This document shows, piece after piece, positions 7,763-15,644 of a stretch of DNA of 64,000 bases; positions within the stretch are counted from its first letter, which is position 1; the number at the start of each line of letters is the position of its first letter. Both the position numbers and the translations under genes were made by a program. Below the pieces are notes generated by a model. It searched no databases. It saw only the letters and a list, made by a program, of their open reading frames with translations, and was not told the DNA's origin. The DNA comes from Gordonia humi. Its GTDB lineage: Bacteria > Actinomycetota > Actinomycetes > Mycobacteriales > Mycobacteriaceae. The DNA is taken from assembly GCF_014197435.1 (NCBI RefSeq), contig NZ_JACIFP010000001.1, forward strand, positions 930,001 through 994,000, read 5' to 3'.

Positions 7763-8686
7763 TCAGTCGTCTCCTCGGAGAAGTCGGGCGAACCATTCGT
7801 GCGATTCGCGGTGGTCGGGCGGCGGCGCGGCGACGCCTCGGTCGATCGGCCACGAGCCGAGGAACACCACGCGCTCGGCCGAGCGGTGCAGTGCGCGCAG
7901 TGCCTCGCCGACCGCGGCGTCGTCGATATGGCCGCACGCGTCGAGATAGAAGCGGTACTGGCCGGGCGCGCCCGCGCCGCGGGGACGCGACTCGATACGC
8001 GTGAGATCGACTCCGCGCGTGGCGAACTCGTTCATCGCGGAGACGAGTGAACCCGGTCTGTTCGGCAGATCGAGGATCACTCCGGTCCGGTCCGCGCCCG
8101 TCGCGGGCGTCGGCGGTCCGGGCTTGCCGAGCAGGAGGAAACGGGTCACCGCGTCGTCGGAGTCGGCGACGCCGTCGACGAGCGGTATCAAGCCGTGCAG
8201 GCGCGCGGCGGCCCCCGTGGTCACTGCGGCATCGGCGGCGCCGTCCGCCACATCTGCGGCCGCGGCGGCGTTCGAGTTCGCGATCACGAACTCGGCGTTC
8301 GGAAAGTGCTCGCCGACGCTGTGTCGGACCTGGGCCGTCGCGACCGGATACCCGGCGATCGTGGTCACCTCGTCGTGCGGGATCGGCGTCCGCGCGGCGA
8401 TCGTGAAAGCGATGTCCAGGGCGGTCTCGGCGTACGCCTGGACGCGGGGGAGCCCGTCGCGGGGGACGAGTGCGTCCATCGTGGCGGGCACCGCGCCCTC
8501 GAGAGAACTCTCGATGGGGACGCATCCGAAGTCGGCCTCGCCGGTGCGTACGGCGGCGATCACCGCGAGCGGACTGGCGAGCGGGGCTTTCACTACGTCG
8601 GCGGCGTCGGGACGATTCGCGAGGACCGCGTCGAGCGCCATCTCCGTGAAAGTGCCTGCGGGACCGAAGTAAGCGAAGACTGGCAC
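7763..8686 (-). CDS. pheA: Prephenate dehydratase PheA
   Basis: A 307-residue monofunctional prephenate dehydratase, converting prephenate to phenylpyruvate in phenylalanine synthesis. The substrate domain begins YFGPAGTFTEMAL and carries the catalytic Thr in VTRFLLLGKP near residue 168. The ACT domain has RPGSLVSAMNEFATRGVDLTRIESRP (described here by its ends, about residues 188-214); ESRP is the phenylalanine-binding motif for feedback inhibition. It is the first gene of the pheA-phosphatase pair. It is divergent from the DUF2470 gene as in mycobacteria. Confidence 0.95.
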   Translation of the reverse strand: MPVFAYFGPAGTFTEMALDAVLANRPDAADVVKAPLASPLAVIAAVRTGEADFGCVPIESSLEGAVPATMDALVPRDGLPRVQAYAETALDIAFTIAARTPIPHDEVTTIAGYPVATAQVRHSVGEHFPNAEFVIANSNAAAAADVADGAADAAVTTGAAARLHGLIPLVDGVADSDDAVTRFLLLGKPGPPTPATGADRTGVILDLPNRPGSLVSAMNEFATRGVDLTRIESRPRGAGAPGQYRFYLDACGHIDDAAVGEALRALHRSAERVVFLGSWPIDRGVAAPPPDHRESHEWFARLLRGDD

Positions 8687-8740
8687 GCCCTCCAGCCTAG
8701 TCGAGAGCCGTCGAGGTTGCGCTCGCCGTGGCGAAAAGCG

Positions 8741-8796
8741 TTGACTCCGGCGGTTCCGCGAACTAGGTTAGGCATACGTAAGTTAGGCTTGCCTAC
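8741..8796 (+). promoter_or_regulatory. Promoter with two overlapping IdeR/DtxR iron boxes
   Basis: A -35 TTGACT (8741-8746) and -10 TAGGTT (8764-8769) are separated by 17 nt. Two iron boxes overlap it: CTAGGTTAGGCATACGTAA (8763-8781) matches the 19-bp consensus TTAGGTTAGGCTAACCTAA at 15 positions, and GTAAGTTAGGCTTGCCTAC (8778-8796) at 14. Such sites bind IdeR with Fe(II) and repress. They precede the DUF2470 gene, whose mycobacterial counterpart Rv3839 is known to be iron-controlled. Confidence 0.8.
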
Positions 8797-8838
8797 ATTG
8801 CAGGTTCGAACTGGAACGACAAGATGCCTGGAGGATCC

Positions 8839-9585
8839 ATGACCACGATCGTTGCGCCGTGTGACGCTGAGATGATCCAGACGGCGTGCCGTCGCGCCGA
8901 AGGCGGGACACTGTCGATCGATGCATCGGACTCGTGCGACGCGGTGGCGATGATCCACCTCTTCGAGGGTGACGCCTTCCTTCTCGTGGCCGACGGAGGT
9001 CCGGCAGGGGAGTCCGCGGAATCGGAGGACGAACCGTCGGCGGTGCTGGAGGTCCTCGACTACGCGCCGTTGCCGCTCCGCGAGCGCGTCCGATCGCTGA
9101 TCTGGTTGACCGGGACACTGCACGAGGTCCCCGACGACCTCCAGCGCGAGCTCGCCGTCGAGATCGCGGGCGATCATCCCGACGAACGACTGCTCGACGT
9201 CGGGCACGGCTACTCGCTGATCCGCATGGCCGTGCAGACCGCGGTGATCGCGTCGCCGGTCGGCGCGGGCGCAGTGTCGGTCGACGACCTCGCCAGCGCC
9301 GAGCCCGACATGTTCTGGGAGTACGAGAACGACTGGTTGGCGCACCTGGAGTCCGACCACGCCGACCTCATCCACCAGCTATCGCAGCGTATTCCGGCCG
9401 GGCTGCGGAACGGCCGAGTCCGCCCGCTCCGCATCGACCGGTTCGGCATCTCCTTCCGCGTGGAGACCGAGAGCTCCGACGAGGACGTCCGGCTTCCGTT
9501 CAGTCGGCCGGTGAGCAGACTGTCCGAACTCTCGTCCGCGCTGCACGCGTTGGCGCTGCACCCGGAGCTCGACCACCACGTCTGA
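8839..9585 (+). CDS. DUF2470-containing iron-regulated protein (Rv3839-like)
   Basis: A 248-residue cytoplasmic protein with the DUF2470 fold (C-terminal part of HugZ-type heme-utilisation proteins) in its second half: the DFxDxH-like pattern appears here as LESDHADLIHQLS near residue 175, and RIDRFGISFRVE near 205. The heme-binding role of this family is known for HugZ, and this protein lacks an obvious split-barrel oxygenase domain. ATG at 8839 follows GGAGGA (8830-8835); an ATG at 8824 would place that site inside the gene. Two IdeR boxes upstream indicate repression by iron. Likely role in iron or heme handling, unproven. Confidence 0.8.
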   Translation: MTTIVAPCDAEMIQTACRRAEGGTLSIDASDSCDAVAMIHLFEGDAFLLVADGGPAGESAESEDEPSAVLEVLDYAPLPLRERVRSLIWLTGTLHEVPDDLQRELAVEIAGDHPDERLLDVGHGYSLIRMAVQTAVIASPVGAGAVSVDDLASAEPDMFWEYENDWLAHLESDHADLIHQLSQRIPAGLRNGRVRPLRIDRFGISFRVETESSDEDVRLPFSRPVSRLSELSSALHALALHPELDHHV

Positions 9586-9613
9586 ATCGCGCCGCGCACC
9601 GTAACCTGAACCG

Positions 9614-10381
9614 GTGCAGGTGAGCCGAGTCGAGGATCCGCGAGAGCGGCGGGCGATCATCGTTGAGATGGTCCTCGTCGGGATCTTCACCTTCGGATTC
9701 TCCGGCCTGTACGCCGTCCTCTCGCTCATCGAGATGCAGCTCGGCGCCGGGATGTCCGAGTCGACTGTCGCGCTGAATCCGACGTCGTCGGCGAACGTCA
9801 CGATCGACGTCCTGCGCGAGGCCATGCGAATCATCAAGCTCTTCGCTATCGGCGGCCTCGGCGTCTATCTGCTCTGGCGCAGCGGATTCCGGCCGTCGGG
9901 TATCGGACTCGGTCGGCCCGCGGCCCGCGATCTGCCGCCCGGTGTCGGCCTCGCCGCGCTCATCGGCCTGCCCGGGCTGGCGCTGGTCGCCGCGGCGTCG
10001 GCGCTCGGATTCAACGCGCAACTGCAGCCCGCTCCCGACGACACTCCGTGGTGGCGGATCGTCCTGTTGTGCATCGTGGCGATCGGCAATGCGGTGGCCG
10101 AGGAGATCGTCGTCGTCGGCTACCTGATGGTCCGGCTGAAGCAGTTGGGCGCGCGCGACGGCGCGTCGCTGCTGGCGTCGTCGCTCCTACGCGGCTCGTA
10201 CCACCTGTATCAAGGGGTCGGCGGCGGTCTCGGCAACGTGGTGATGGGCCTGGTGTTCGGTCGCTGGTATCAGAAGACGAACCGACTGTGGTCGTTGGTC
10301 ATCGCCCATGCGCTCATCGACATCGTGGCGTTCGCGGGGTACGCGCTGCTGAGCGATCATCTCAGCTGGCTCGGACTGTAG
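9614..10381 (+). CDS. CPBP-family intramembrane metalloprotease
   Basis: A 255-residue polytopic membrane protein with about seven hydrophobic segments. Motif 1 EEIVVVGYLMVRL near residue 162, motif 2 RGSYHLYQG near 195, and motif 3 IAHALIDIV near 235 give the Glu/His set that coordinates zinc in CAAX-prenyl-protease-like (CPBP, Abi) proteins. GTG at 9614 gives a short cytoplasmic N-terminus. In bacteria these proteins act in peptide processing or self-protection; the substrate is unknown. It follows the DUF2470 gene by 28 nt and may be read through from the same iron-controlled promoter. Confidence 0.85.
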   Translation: MQVSRVEDPRERRAIIVEMVLVGIFTFGFSGLYAVLSLIEMQLGAGMSESTVALNPTSSANVTIDVLREAMRIIKLFAIGGLGVYLLWRSGFRPSGIGLGRPAARDLPPGVGLAALIGLPGLALVAAASALGFNAQLQPAPDDTPWWRIVLLCIVAIGNAVAEEIVVVGYLMVRLKQLGARDGASLLASSLLRGSYHLYQGVGGGLGNVVMGLVFGRWYQKTNRLWSLVIAHALIDIVAFAGYALLSDHLSWLGL

Positions 10382-10397
10382 TCGTGGCTGAAGAAGA

Positions 10398-10449
10398 AAA
10401 GCGCGGTACGAGACTGAGCGGGATGTACCCGCTTCTCGTACCGCGCTTT
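10398..10449. terminator. Long hairpin between convergent genes
   Basis: AAAGCGCGGTACGAGA (10398-10413) pairs perfectly with 10434-10449. Inside it AGCGGG (10417-10422) pairs with CCCGCT (10428-10433), leaving a 3-nt bulge and 5-nt loop. On the minus strand it is followed by TTTTCTTCTT, so it should terminate the TetR/Rieske operon; on the plus strand the tail is short. It lies between the convergent CPBP and TetR genes. Confidence 0.75.
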
Positions 10450-10531
10450 CGTGACGATCCGAGTAGCTCCCTCCCAAGAGCCCCGATTCCACCCGGATCG
10501 AGTCTGTGTGACGCCCTGCCGACGCCAGCAT

Positions 10532-10551
10532 GTGAGACTCACGAGTCTCAC
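10532..10551. promoter_or_regulatory. 20-bp near-perfect palindrome, function unknown
   Basis: GTGAGACTC (10532-10540) and GAGTCTCAC (10543-10551) are exact inverses separated by AC. It resembles a TetR-family operator, yet lies downstream of the TetR gene and of the convergent CPBP gene. The remaining intergenic DNA (10450-10587) shows no gene. Confidence 0.5.
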
Positions 10552-10587
10552 TTCGCTGTAAACGTATCATGCGGTTACCGGTATCGC

Positions 10588-11253
10588 CTAGGTATGTTCG
10601 GAACCATAGGGCTTCGGTTCCCCGTCGCTGTGCGAGCGTGCCAGTTCCAGCAGCAGATCGCTCAACAGATCGACGATGTACGCCCGGTCCGGTCGCTCGT
10701 CCGCCGTAGCCCATCGGTGCACGACCGACACCAACGCACCGACGAATGCCGTCGCGCGGTACTCCGACGGGGTGCACGTCGTGGTCGGGAGCGTGGCGAT
10801 GGCCGCCGTCACGTATCGCGCCCAGTCGTCGCGACCCGCGACGCGATGGGCCTCCATCTTCTCCGAGACGCCGCCTGCCTCGACGAACAGGCACCGGACG
10901 TAGCGAGGATCGGTGGCGACCGCATCGAGATAGGCGTTCATCGCCGCCCTTGCCACATCGTGCAGGTCGGCGTGAGCGGTCGTCAGGGCCGCCGCCGTCA
11001 CCCTCTCACGCGCCGTCGCCTGGATGCGATCGTAGATCTCGGTCAGCAACTCCTCGCTGCCCGAGTACTCCTCGTAGAACTGGCGTCGTGACAGCCCGGC
11101 TTCGGCGCACAGCGCGGAGATCGTCACCTGCGCGAATCCGAGTGTGCCGAACAGTTCGAGTCCGGCCGCGCGGAATCGTTCGCGCCGTTCGGCACGCCGG
11201 TCGGCGACGGGCCGCCCGCCGTACGAGCGGACCCCGTCGGAGGAGGTCACCAC
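10588..11253 (-). CDS. TetR-family transcriptional regulator
   Basis: A 221-residue TetR protein. The helix-turn-helix near residues 40-70 reads FAQVTISALCAEAGLSRRQFYEEY, and the C-terminal part resembles the lipid-responsive TetR regulators that end in a domain with VVHRWA. GTG at 11251-11253 is taken as start, 13 nt after the stop of the MBL-Rieske gene, so the two genes look co-transcribed with the regulator second. No clear ribosome binding site is seen, so a start a few codons away is possible. The likely target is its own operon; the ligand is unknown. Confidence 0.87.
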   Translation of the reverse strand: MVTSSDGVRSYGGRPVADRRAERRERFRAAGLELFGTLGFAQVTISALCAEAGLSRRQFYEEYSGSEELLTEIYDRIQATARERVTAAALTTAHADLHDVARAAMNAYLDAVATDPRYVRCLFVEAGGVSEKMEAHRVAGRDDWARYVTAAIATLPTTTCTPSEYRATAFVGALVSVVHRWATADERPDRAYIVDLLSDLLLELARSHSDGEPKPYGSEHT

Positions 11254-11266
11254 CGCGTCACTCGGA

Positions 11267-12844
11267 TCAGGACTCCACTCGCTCGCACCGCAGTTCGTGC
11301 CCCTTGGACGTCAGGCAGCGCCCGGTGTTGAGATCCCACTGCCAGCCGTGCAGGTTGCACGTCAACTTGTCACCGTCGACGACGCCGAACGCGGTCAGGT
11401 CGGCCTTCAGATGAGGGCATCGACGCTGCATCCGCCAGCCGTCGAGCTCGACCGTGGCCTCGTCGTCGTGCGCCTCGTTGAACCAGCCGTCCGCGTAGGC
11501 GATCCGCTCGTCCGTCAGACACTTGAAGAACGTGTACAGGTACTCGTTGTAACCGCCGATGCGCCAGGTGGTGAACCGTGTCGACAGGAAGACGGTGTTG
11601 ACCCAGTCCGGCTCGTCGTCGCGCAGCACCGTGCGGACCAGCTCCGGAGCGATGCGGAAACCGTAGCGGTACTTGCCGTCGCCGTCCTGCTTCATGCGAA
11701 CGACGCGCTTCGGGAAGTCGAGGACGAAGGTCTCGTCACCCACCACGAGGCCCACCGGGTAACCGATCCCGTCGCAGATCAGGTCCGACTGCGCCATGAT
11801 CGGCTCGAACAGCGCCTTGAGTGCGGGGAGGAGCGGTTCGCCGTCGGCCGGGGCCCACGACGCCTTCTCCGCGGCGATGATCGGCGCGAACTTCTCCTTC
11901 ATGGAGTCGAGGTATGCCTTCTTGCCCTCGCCGAAGATCTGCTCGGGCGGGTACGGGTGGCTCAGCTCCAGCAGTTCGTCGCGCTTGAACTCGGCGACCG
12001 ACCCGGACACCATCATCAGACCGCGATGGCGGACGCCGTCGTCGGTGCCGTGCTCGCGCATCTGCTCCAGGAACTCCGCCTGGTCGGGGAAGATGCTGGC
12101 CTTGTCCGCGTCGCTGCCGGTGTTGAAGTCGTTCAGCGTGTAGAGGTCGTCGTCGAGGAACATCGGCGGACCGGCCGACGGGACCACCCATGTCGCGCCG
12201 ACCTGCTCGATGTACGAGCGAGCGCGGTCCATGCCGCGCTGACGCTTCTGCATCGCGAAGTTGGCCTTCGACTTGCGCGGGATGTCGTAGACCATCGGAT
12301 ACCAGATGGCTCCCGAGTACTGCAGCAGGTGCACGTCGACCCGGCCGAACTCCTGGGCGACGACGTTCAGATCGACGGGCCGGGCGTCGTTCATGTTGAA
12401 GCAGACGGTCTCGCCGTCGTCGACGATCAGGCCGGAGTCGCCGATCGGGCCGTCGGCGGGGGCGCGCAGGGCGATGATCATGATGTCCAGATCGCCCTTC
12501 GGCCCGGACACTCGATGTCTGGTCGAGTCCTCCGTCTCGACGAACTTCGTGAAGCCCAGACGTTCCAGCTCGCGCTTGAGATCGGGCACCGGGTAGTCGG
12601 GCAACAGGACCGTCGCGTCCTTGTTGATGTTCTCGACCAGGTTCCGCTCGTCGAAATGATCGCGGTGCAGATGCGACACGTACAGGTAGTCGCAGTCGCC
12701 GATGGCCTTCCAGTCCAGCTCGGTGTTGTCCGGGAACGGGATCCACGACGCGAAGTACGCGGGGTTGACCCACGGGTCGCAGACGATGGAGCCCGCGGCT
12801 GTCTGGATGTGGAAGCCGGCGTGGCCGATGCTCGTGATCTGCAC
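11267..12844 (-). CDS. Fusion of metallo-beta-lactamase-fold domain and C-terminal Rieske [2Fe-2S] domain
   Basis: A 525-residue cytoplasmic protein. The N-terminal half is an MBL-fold hydrolase of the UlaG type: IGHAGFHIQT at the start and metal-binding SHLHRDHFD near residue 57. The last 60 residues form a Rieske domain: CPHLKADL near 466 and CNLHGWQWDL near 489 supply the two Cys and two His ligands. The same architecture is known in CMP-N-acetylneuraminate hydroxylase-like proteins, but no sialic-acid genes occur here, so the substrate is open. It heads the operon with the TetR gene and is divergent from the first acyltransferase gene. Confidence 0.85.
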   Translation of the reverse strand: MQITSIGHAGFHIQTAAGSIVCDPWVNPAYFASWIPFPDNTELDWKAIGDCDYLYVSHLHRDHFDERNLVENINKDATVLLPDYPVPDLKRELERLGFTKFVETEDSTRHRVSGPKGDLDIMIIALRAPADGPIGDSGLIVDDGETVCFNMNDARPVDLNVVAQEFGRVDVHLLQYSGAIWYPMVYDIPRKSKANFAMQKRQRGMDRARSYIEQVGATWVVPSAGPPMFLDDDLYTLNDFNTGSDADKASIFPDQAEFLEQMREHGTDDGVRHRGLMMVSGSVAEFKRDELLELSHPYPPEQIFGEGKKAYLDSMKEKFAPIIAAEKASWAPADGEPLLPALKALFEPIMAQSDLICDGIGYPVGLVVGDETFVLDFPKRVVRMKQDGDGKYRYGFRIAPELVRTVLRDDEPDWVNTVFLSTRFTTWRIGGYNEYLYTFFKCLTDERIAYADGWFNEAHDDEATVELDGWRMQRRCPHLKADLTAFGVVDGDKLTCNLHGWQWDLNTGRCLTSKGHELRCERVES

Positions 12845-12956
12845 GGGGCTGGAGCCTTTCGAAGGGGACTGCTGTACGGGCCAGCTTATCGTCGCCGGGC
12901 ACCCGTTCGTCCGTCGCCGGGCCGTGACTGACCGCTCACAGGTCGTAGGTCCCGAC

Positions 12957-12962
12957 TACGAT
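12957..12962 (+). promoter_or_regulatory. -10 element TACGAT giving a probable leaderless acyltransferase mRNA
   Basis: TACGAT (12957-12962) lies 7 nt before the ATG at 12970, the usual distance from a -10 to the transcription start. No ribosome binding site fits in the gap. A leaderless transcript, common in mycobacteria, is inferred. Confidence 0.5.
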
Positions 12963-12969
12963 CACCCCT

Positions 12970-13725
12970 ATGGAACCCGTGTACGCGTCCGTCGTGTCCT
13001 CCGCTCGCATGCTCTGGCTCGCTCAGGGACTCAAGTTCGACATCTCGGGTGTCGAGCACGTACCGGCCGACGGTGCAGGCGTCGTCGCGCTCAATCACAC
13101 CGGGTACCTCGACTTCACCTTCTCCGGCATCCCGGCGTTCCTGCAGGGGCGCCGCTACGTCCGGTTCATGGCGAAGAAGGAGGTGTTCGACAATCCCATC
13201 GGCGGCCCGATCATGCGCTCCCTCAAGCACATTCCCGTCGACCGTGCGAACGGCGCCGCGAGCTACCAGACGGCCGTCGACTACCTCAAGCGCGGCGAGC
13301 TCGTCGGCGTGTACCCGGAGGCGACGATCAGCCGCAGCTTCGAGCTGAAGGGCTTCAAATCGGGTGCGGCTCGCATGGCGCTCGAGTCCGGTGCGCCGTT
13401 GATCCCGACCATCGTGTGGGGAGCTCAGCGGATCTGGACCAAAGGACACCCGCGGAACCTCGGACGGACCGGCGCGAAGATCATGGTCGGCGTCGCCGAG
13501 CCGATCGCGCCGGAGGGCACCGTCGAGGAGTTGACCGCGCGGCTGCACGATTCGATGCGGGCCAAGCTCACCGAACTCCAGGACGCCTACGGTCCGTACC
13601 CTCCCGGCGAGTTCTGGGTGCCCGCCGCGCGCGGCGGCGGGGCGCCCACGCTGGAGGAGGCGAACGCGATGGACGCCGCTGATGCGGAGAAGAAGGCGCG
13701 CAAGCGCACGGAAGACGACGACTGA
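12970..13725 (+). CDS. 1-acyl-sn-glycerol-3-phosphate acyltransferase family protein (PlsC-like)
   Basis: A 251-residue PlsC-type acyltransferase, one of the Rv3814c-Rv3816c set. Block I NHTGYLDF near residue 38 carries the catalytic His-x4-Asp; block III YPEATISRSFELKGFKSGAARMA near 116 binds the glycerol phosphate; block IV is VPIxP-like LIPTIVWGA. No membrane segment is obvious beyond weak hydrophobic patches. The C-terminal 30 residues are charged. It probably adds the sn-2 acyl chain to a lysophosphatidate or a related acceptor. It is followed after 17 nt by a paralogue, with GAGGAGG preceding that start. Confidence 0.9.
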   Translation: MEPVYASVVSSARMLWLAQGLKFDISGVEHVPADGAGVVALNHTGYLDFTFSGIPAFLQGRRYVRFMAKKEVFDNPIGGPIMRSLKHIPVDRANGAASYQTAVDYLKRGELVGVYPEATISRSFELKGFKSGAARMALESGAPLIPTIVWGAQRIWTKGHPRNLGRTGAKIMVGVAEPIAPEGTVEELTARLHDSMRAKLTELQDAYGPYPPGEFWVPAARGGGAPTLEEANAMDAADAEKKARKRTEDDD

Positions 13726-13742
13726 CGAGGAGGTCCACCGGC

Positions 13743-14507
13743 ATGGAGCCCGTGTATCGAACCCTCGAGGCGCTTGCGGTCGGGATCCGTACGGTTCAGG
13801 GCACCCGTGTGCACTTCGACGGGCTGGACAACATCCCGGTGCGTGGCGGCGGTGTGCTCGCCGTCAACCACACCGGCTACCTCGACTTCCTCCCCGTGGG
13901 TCTCGGTCTGAAGGAGCGCGGACGACGCGCTCGGTTCATGATCAAGTCCGAGGTCATGGAGGTGAGCATCATGCGCTTCCTCGTGACCCAGACGCATTGC
14001 GTGCCGGTCGACCGCTCCGCGGGATCGGAGGCGTATGCGGCGGCGGTCGACGCGCTGCGCGGCGGCGAACTCGTCGCCGTCTACCCCGAGTCGACGATCA
14101 GTCGGAGTTTCGAACTCAAGGAGTTCAAGACCGGTGCGGTCCGCATGGCGGTCGAGGCCGGGGTCCCGGTGATCCCGGTGACCGTCTGGGGCGCCCAACG
14201 ACAACTCAGCAAGGGAGTCGCGCGCCGGATCGGCTACGCTCGCATCCCCGTGCACGTCGCCTACGGCGATCCGCTGGAGTTCAACGCCTCCGACGACGTC
14301 GCCGAGGCGACGAATCGTCTGCGCGAGGCGATGATCACCCAGCTCGGCCGCGTCCAGGAGGGCTACCCGGACGCCCCGGCTGGTGCCGACTGGCTTCCCG
14401 CCCGGCTCGGCGGCGGCGCCCCGACTCCGGAGGAGGCTCTGGTTATCGAAGAAGCCGAGGCTCGGGAGAAGGCCGCGCGTCGAGCGTCGAAGAGGAAGGG
14501 AGAGTGA
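13743..14507 (+). CDS. Second PlsC-like acyltransferase (tandem paralogue)
   Basis: A 254-residue paralogue of the preceding gene, sharing NHTGYLDF, YPESTISRSFELKEFKTGAVRMA and the charged tail. The tandem arrangement matches the mycobacterial three-gene set with one copy fewer here. GAGGAGG (13726-13732) precedes ATG 13743. The stop overlaps the start of the HAD phosphatase gene (GTGA at 14504-14507), so all three are translated together. Division of labour between the paralogues (acyl chain or acceptor preference) cannot be read from sequence. Confidence 0.9.
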   Translation: MEPVYRTLEALAVGIRTVQGTRVHFDGLDNIPVRGGGVLAVNHTGYLDFLPVGLGLKERGRRARFMIKSEVMEVSIMRFLVTQTHCVPVDRSAGSEAYAAAVDALRGGELVAVYPESTISRSFELKEFKTGAVRMAVEAGVPVIPVTVWGAQRQLSKGVARRIGYARIPVHVAYGDPLEFNASDDVAEATNRLREAMITQLGRVQEGYPDAPAGADWLPARLGGGAPTPEEALVIEEAEAREKAARRASKRKGE

Positions 14508-15343
14508 CCGGCGAGGTGTTCGGCCCGCCGTCGATGATCGCCTCCGATGTGGACGGCACGATCATCGACGAGGCGAACGTGATCACCCCGCGGACGGTCG
14601 GCGTCCTCGAACGCGCCGCGCGTTCGGGTGTGGAGCTGGTGCTGTCCACGGGGCGCCCGCCCCGCTGGATTCCGGAGATCGCCGATCAGCTGGCCGAGAC
14701 CGACGCCGCCGTACGCTTCGCCGTCTGTGCGAACGGAGCCATCGTGTACGACGTCCGCGCCGACGCGGTGCTGCATGCCGCCGAGCTGTCGACCGAGACG
14801 CTGGAGAAGCTGCAGGCGGTGTGCGCCGAGATCGTGCCCGGATGCGGTCTCGCGGCCGAACGCGCGGGAACCGTCGCGCACGACGCGGCGACGCCGACGT
14901 TCGTGGCGACCGCGGGCTACGAGCACGCCTGGCTGAACCCGGACCATGTCCAGGTGAGCGACGGCAGCCTGGCCGAGCTGCCCGCCGTCAAGCTCCTGGC
15001 GCGGAGGCCGGGGATGAGTTCGCGGGAGATGGCCGATCGGATCGCCCCCCACATCGGCGATCTCGCCGAGATCACCTTCTCCATCGACACCGGTCTCATC
15101 GAACTGTCGGTGCCCGGCGTCCACAAGGCGTCCGGCCTGCAGTGGCTGCTGGCGCACACCGATGTCGCGGGTGCCGCCGCCGTCGCCTTCGGCGACATGC
15201 CCAACGACGTCGAGATGCTCCGCTGGGCCGCCCACGGAGTCGCCATGGGCCACGGCGACCCCGCGGCTCGCGCGGCGGCCGACGAGATCACCGGATCCAA
15301 CGTCGACGACGGTGTCGCGCAGGTGCTCGAGCGCTGGTTCTAG
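14504..15343 (+). CDS. HAD-superfamily phosphatase, Cof type (Rv3813c-like)
   Basis: A 279-residue HAD hydrolase of subclass IIB. DVDGTI near residue 12 holds the nucleophile Asp and acid/base Asp, STGRPP near 44 is motif II, and GDMPNDVEML near 228 is motif IV. A C2 cap lies between. It overlaps the acyltransferase stop by 4 nt, so it is the third gene of the acyltransferase operon. A phosphatidate-type or sugar-phosphate substrate would fit, but Cof phosphatases are promiscuous and the real substrate is unknown. Length agrees with the family (about 270). Confidence 0.9.
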   Translation: MTGEVFGPPSMIASDVDGTIIDEANVITPRTVGVLERAARSGVELVLSTGRPPRWIPEIADQLAETDAAVRFAVCANGAIVYDVRADAVLHAAELSTETLEKLQAVCAEIVPGCGLAAERAGTVAHDAATPTFVATAGYEHAWLNPDHVQVSDGSLAELPAVKLLARRPGMSSREMADRIAPHIGDLAEITFSIDTGLIELSVPGVHKASGLQWLLAHTDVAGAAAVAFGDMPNDVEMLRWAAHGVAMGHGDPAARAAADEITGSNVDDGVAQVLERWF

Positions 15344-15573
15344 ACACGGCCTGCGGGCTGTGGCGCCGCTCACCTACGCGACGCGAACTCCATCAGCAGT
15401 CGAGGCGTGCTGATCGGGGTTGTGTCGCGACTCCGAGGGGCGGCCTTGCGCCGCCGCACCGCAGCCTACTGTCCCGCCGACGGCGTATTCCCCATCTGGT
15501 CGAACTCCCGTTCTATAGACGTGACGCTGTTGTGACCGTGTGGGCTTGGCGTGACCGCCGGTTGTTCACTACT

Positions 15574-15597
15574 GTCACAGAAGTCCCACTAGTCACA
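15574..15597 (+). promoter_or_regulatory. Three phased GTCACA-type repeats (candidate MtrA site) in a 301-nt intergenic region
   Basis: GTCACA (15574-15579), GTCCCA (15583-15588) and GTCACA (15592-15597) start exactly 9 bp apart, about 50 nt before the SpoIID gene. MtrA, a response regulator, binds direct GTCACA-like repeats upstream of cell-wall genes. The rest of 15344-15644 holds two GTGAC copies (about 15521-15536) and no gene. Confidence 0.5.
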
Positions 15598-15644
15598 CGG
15601 GCCACAGTGATCGTGTCTGAGGTCCCGCCCGAAGGGGTTTTGCA

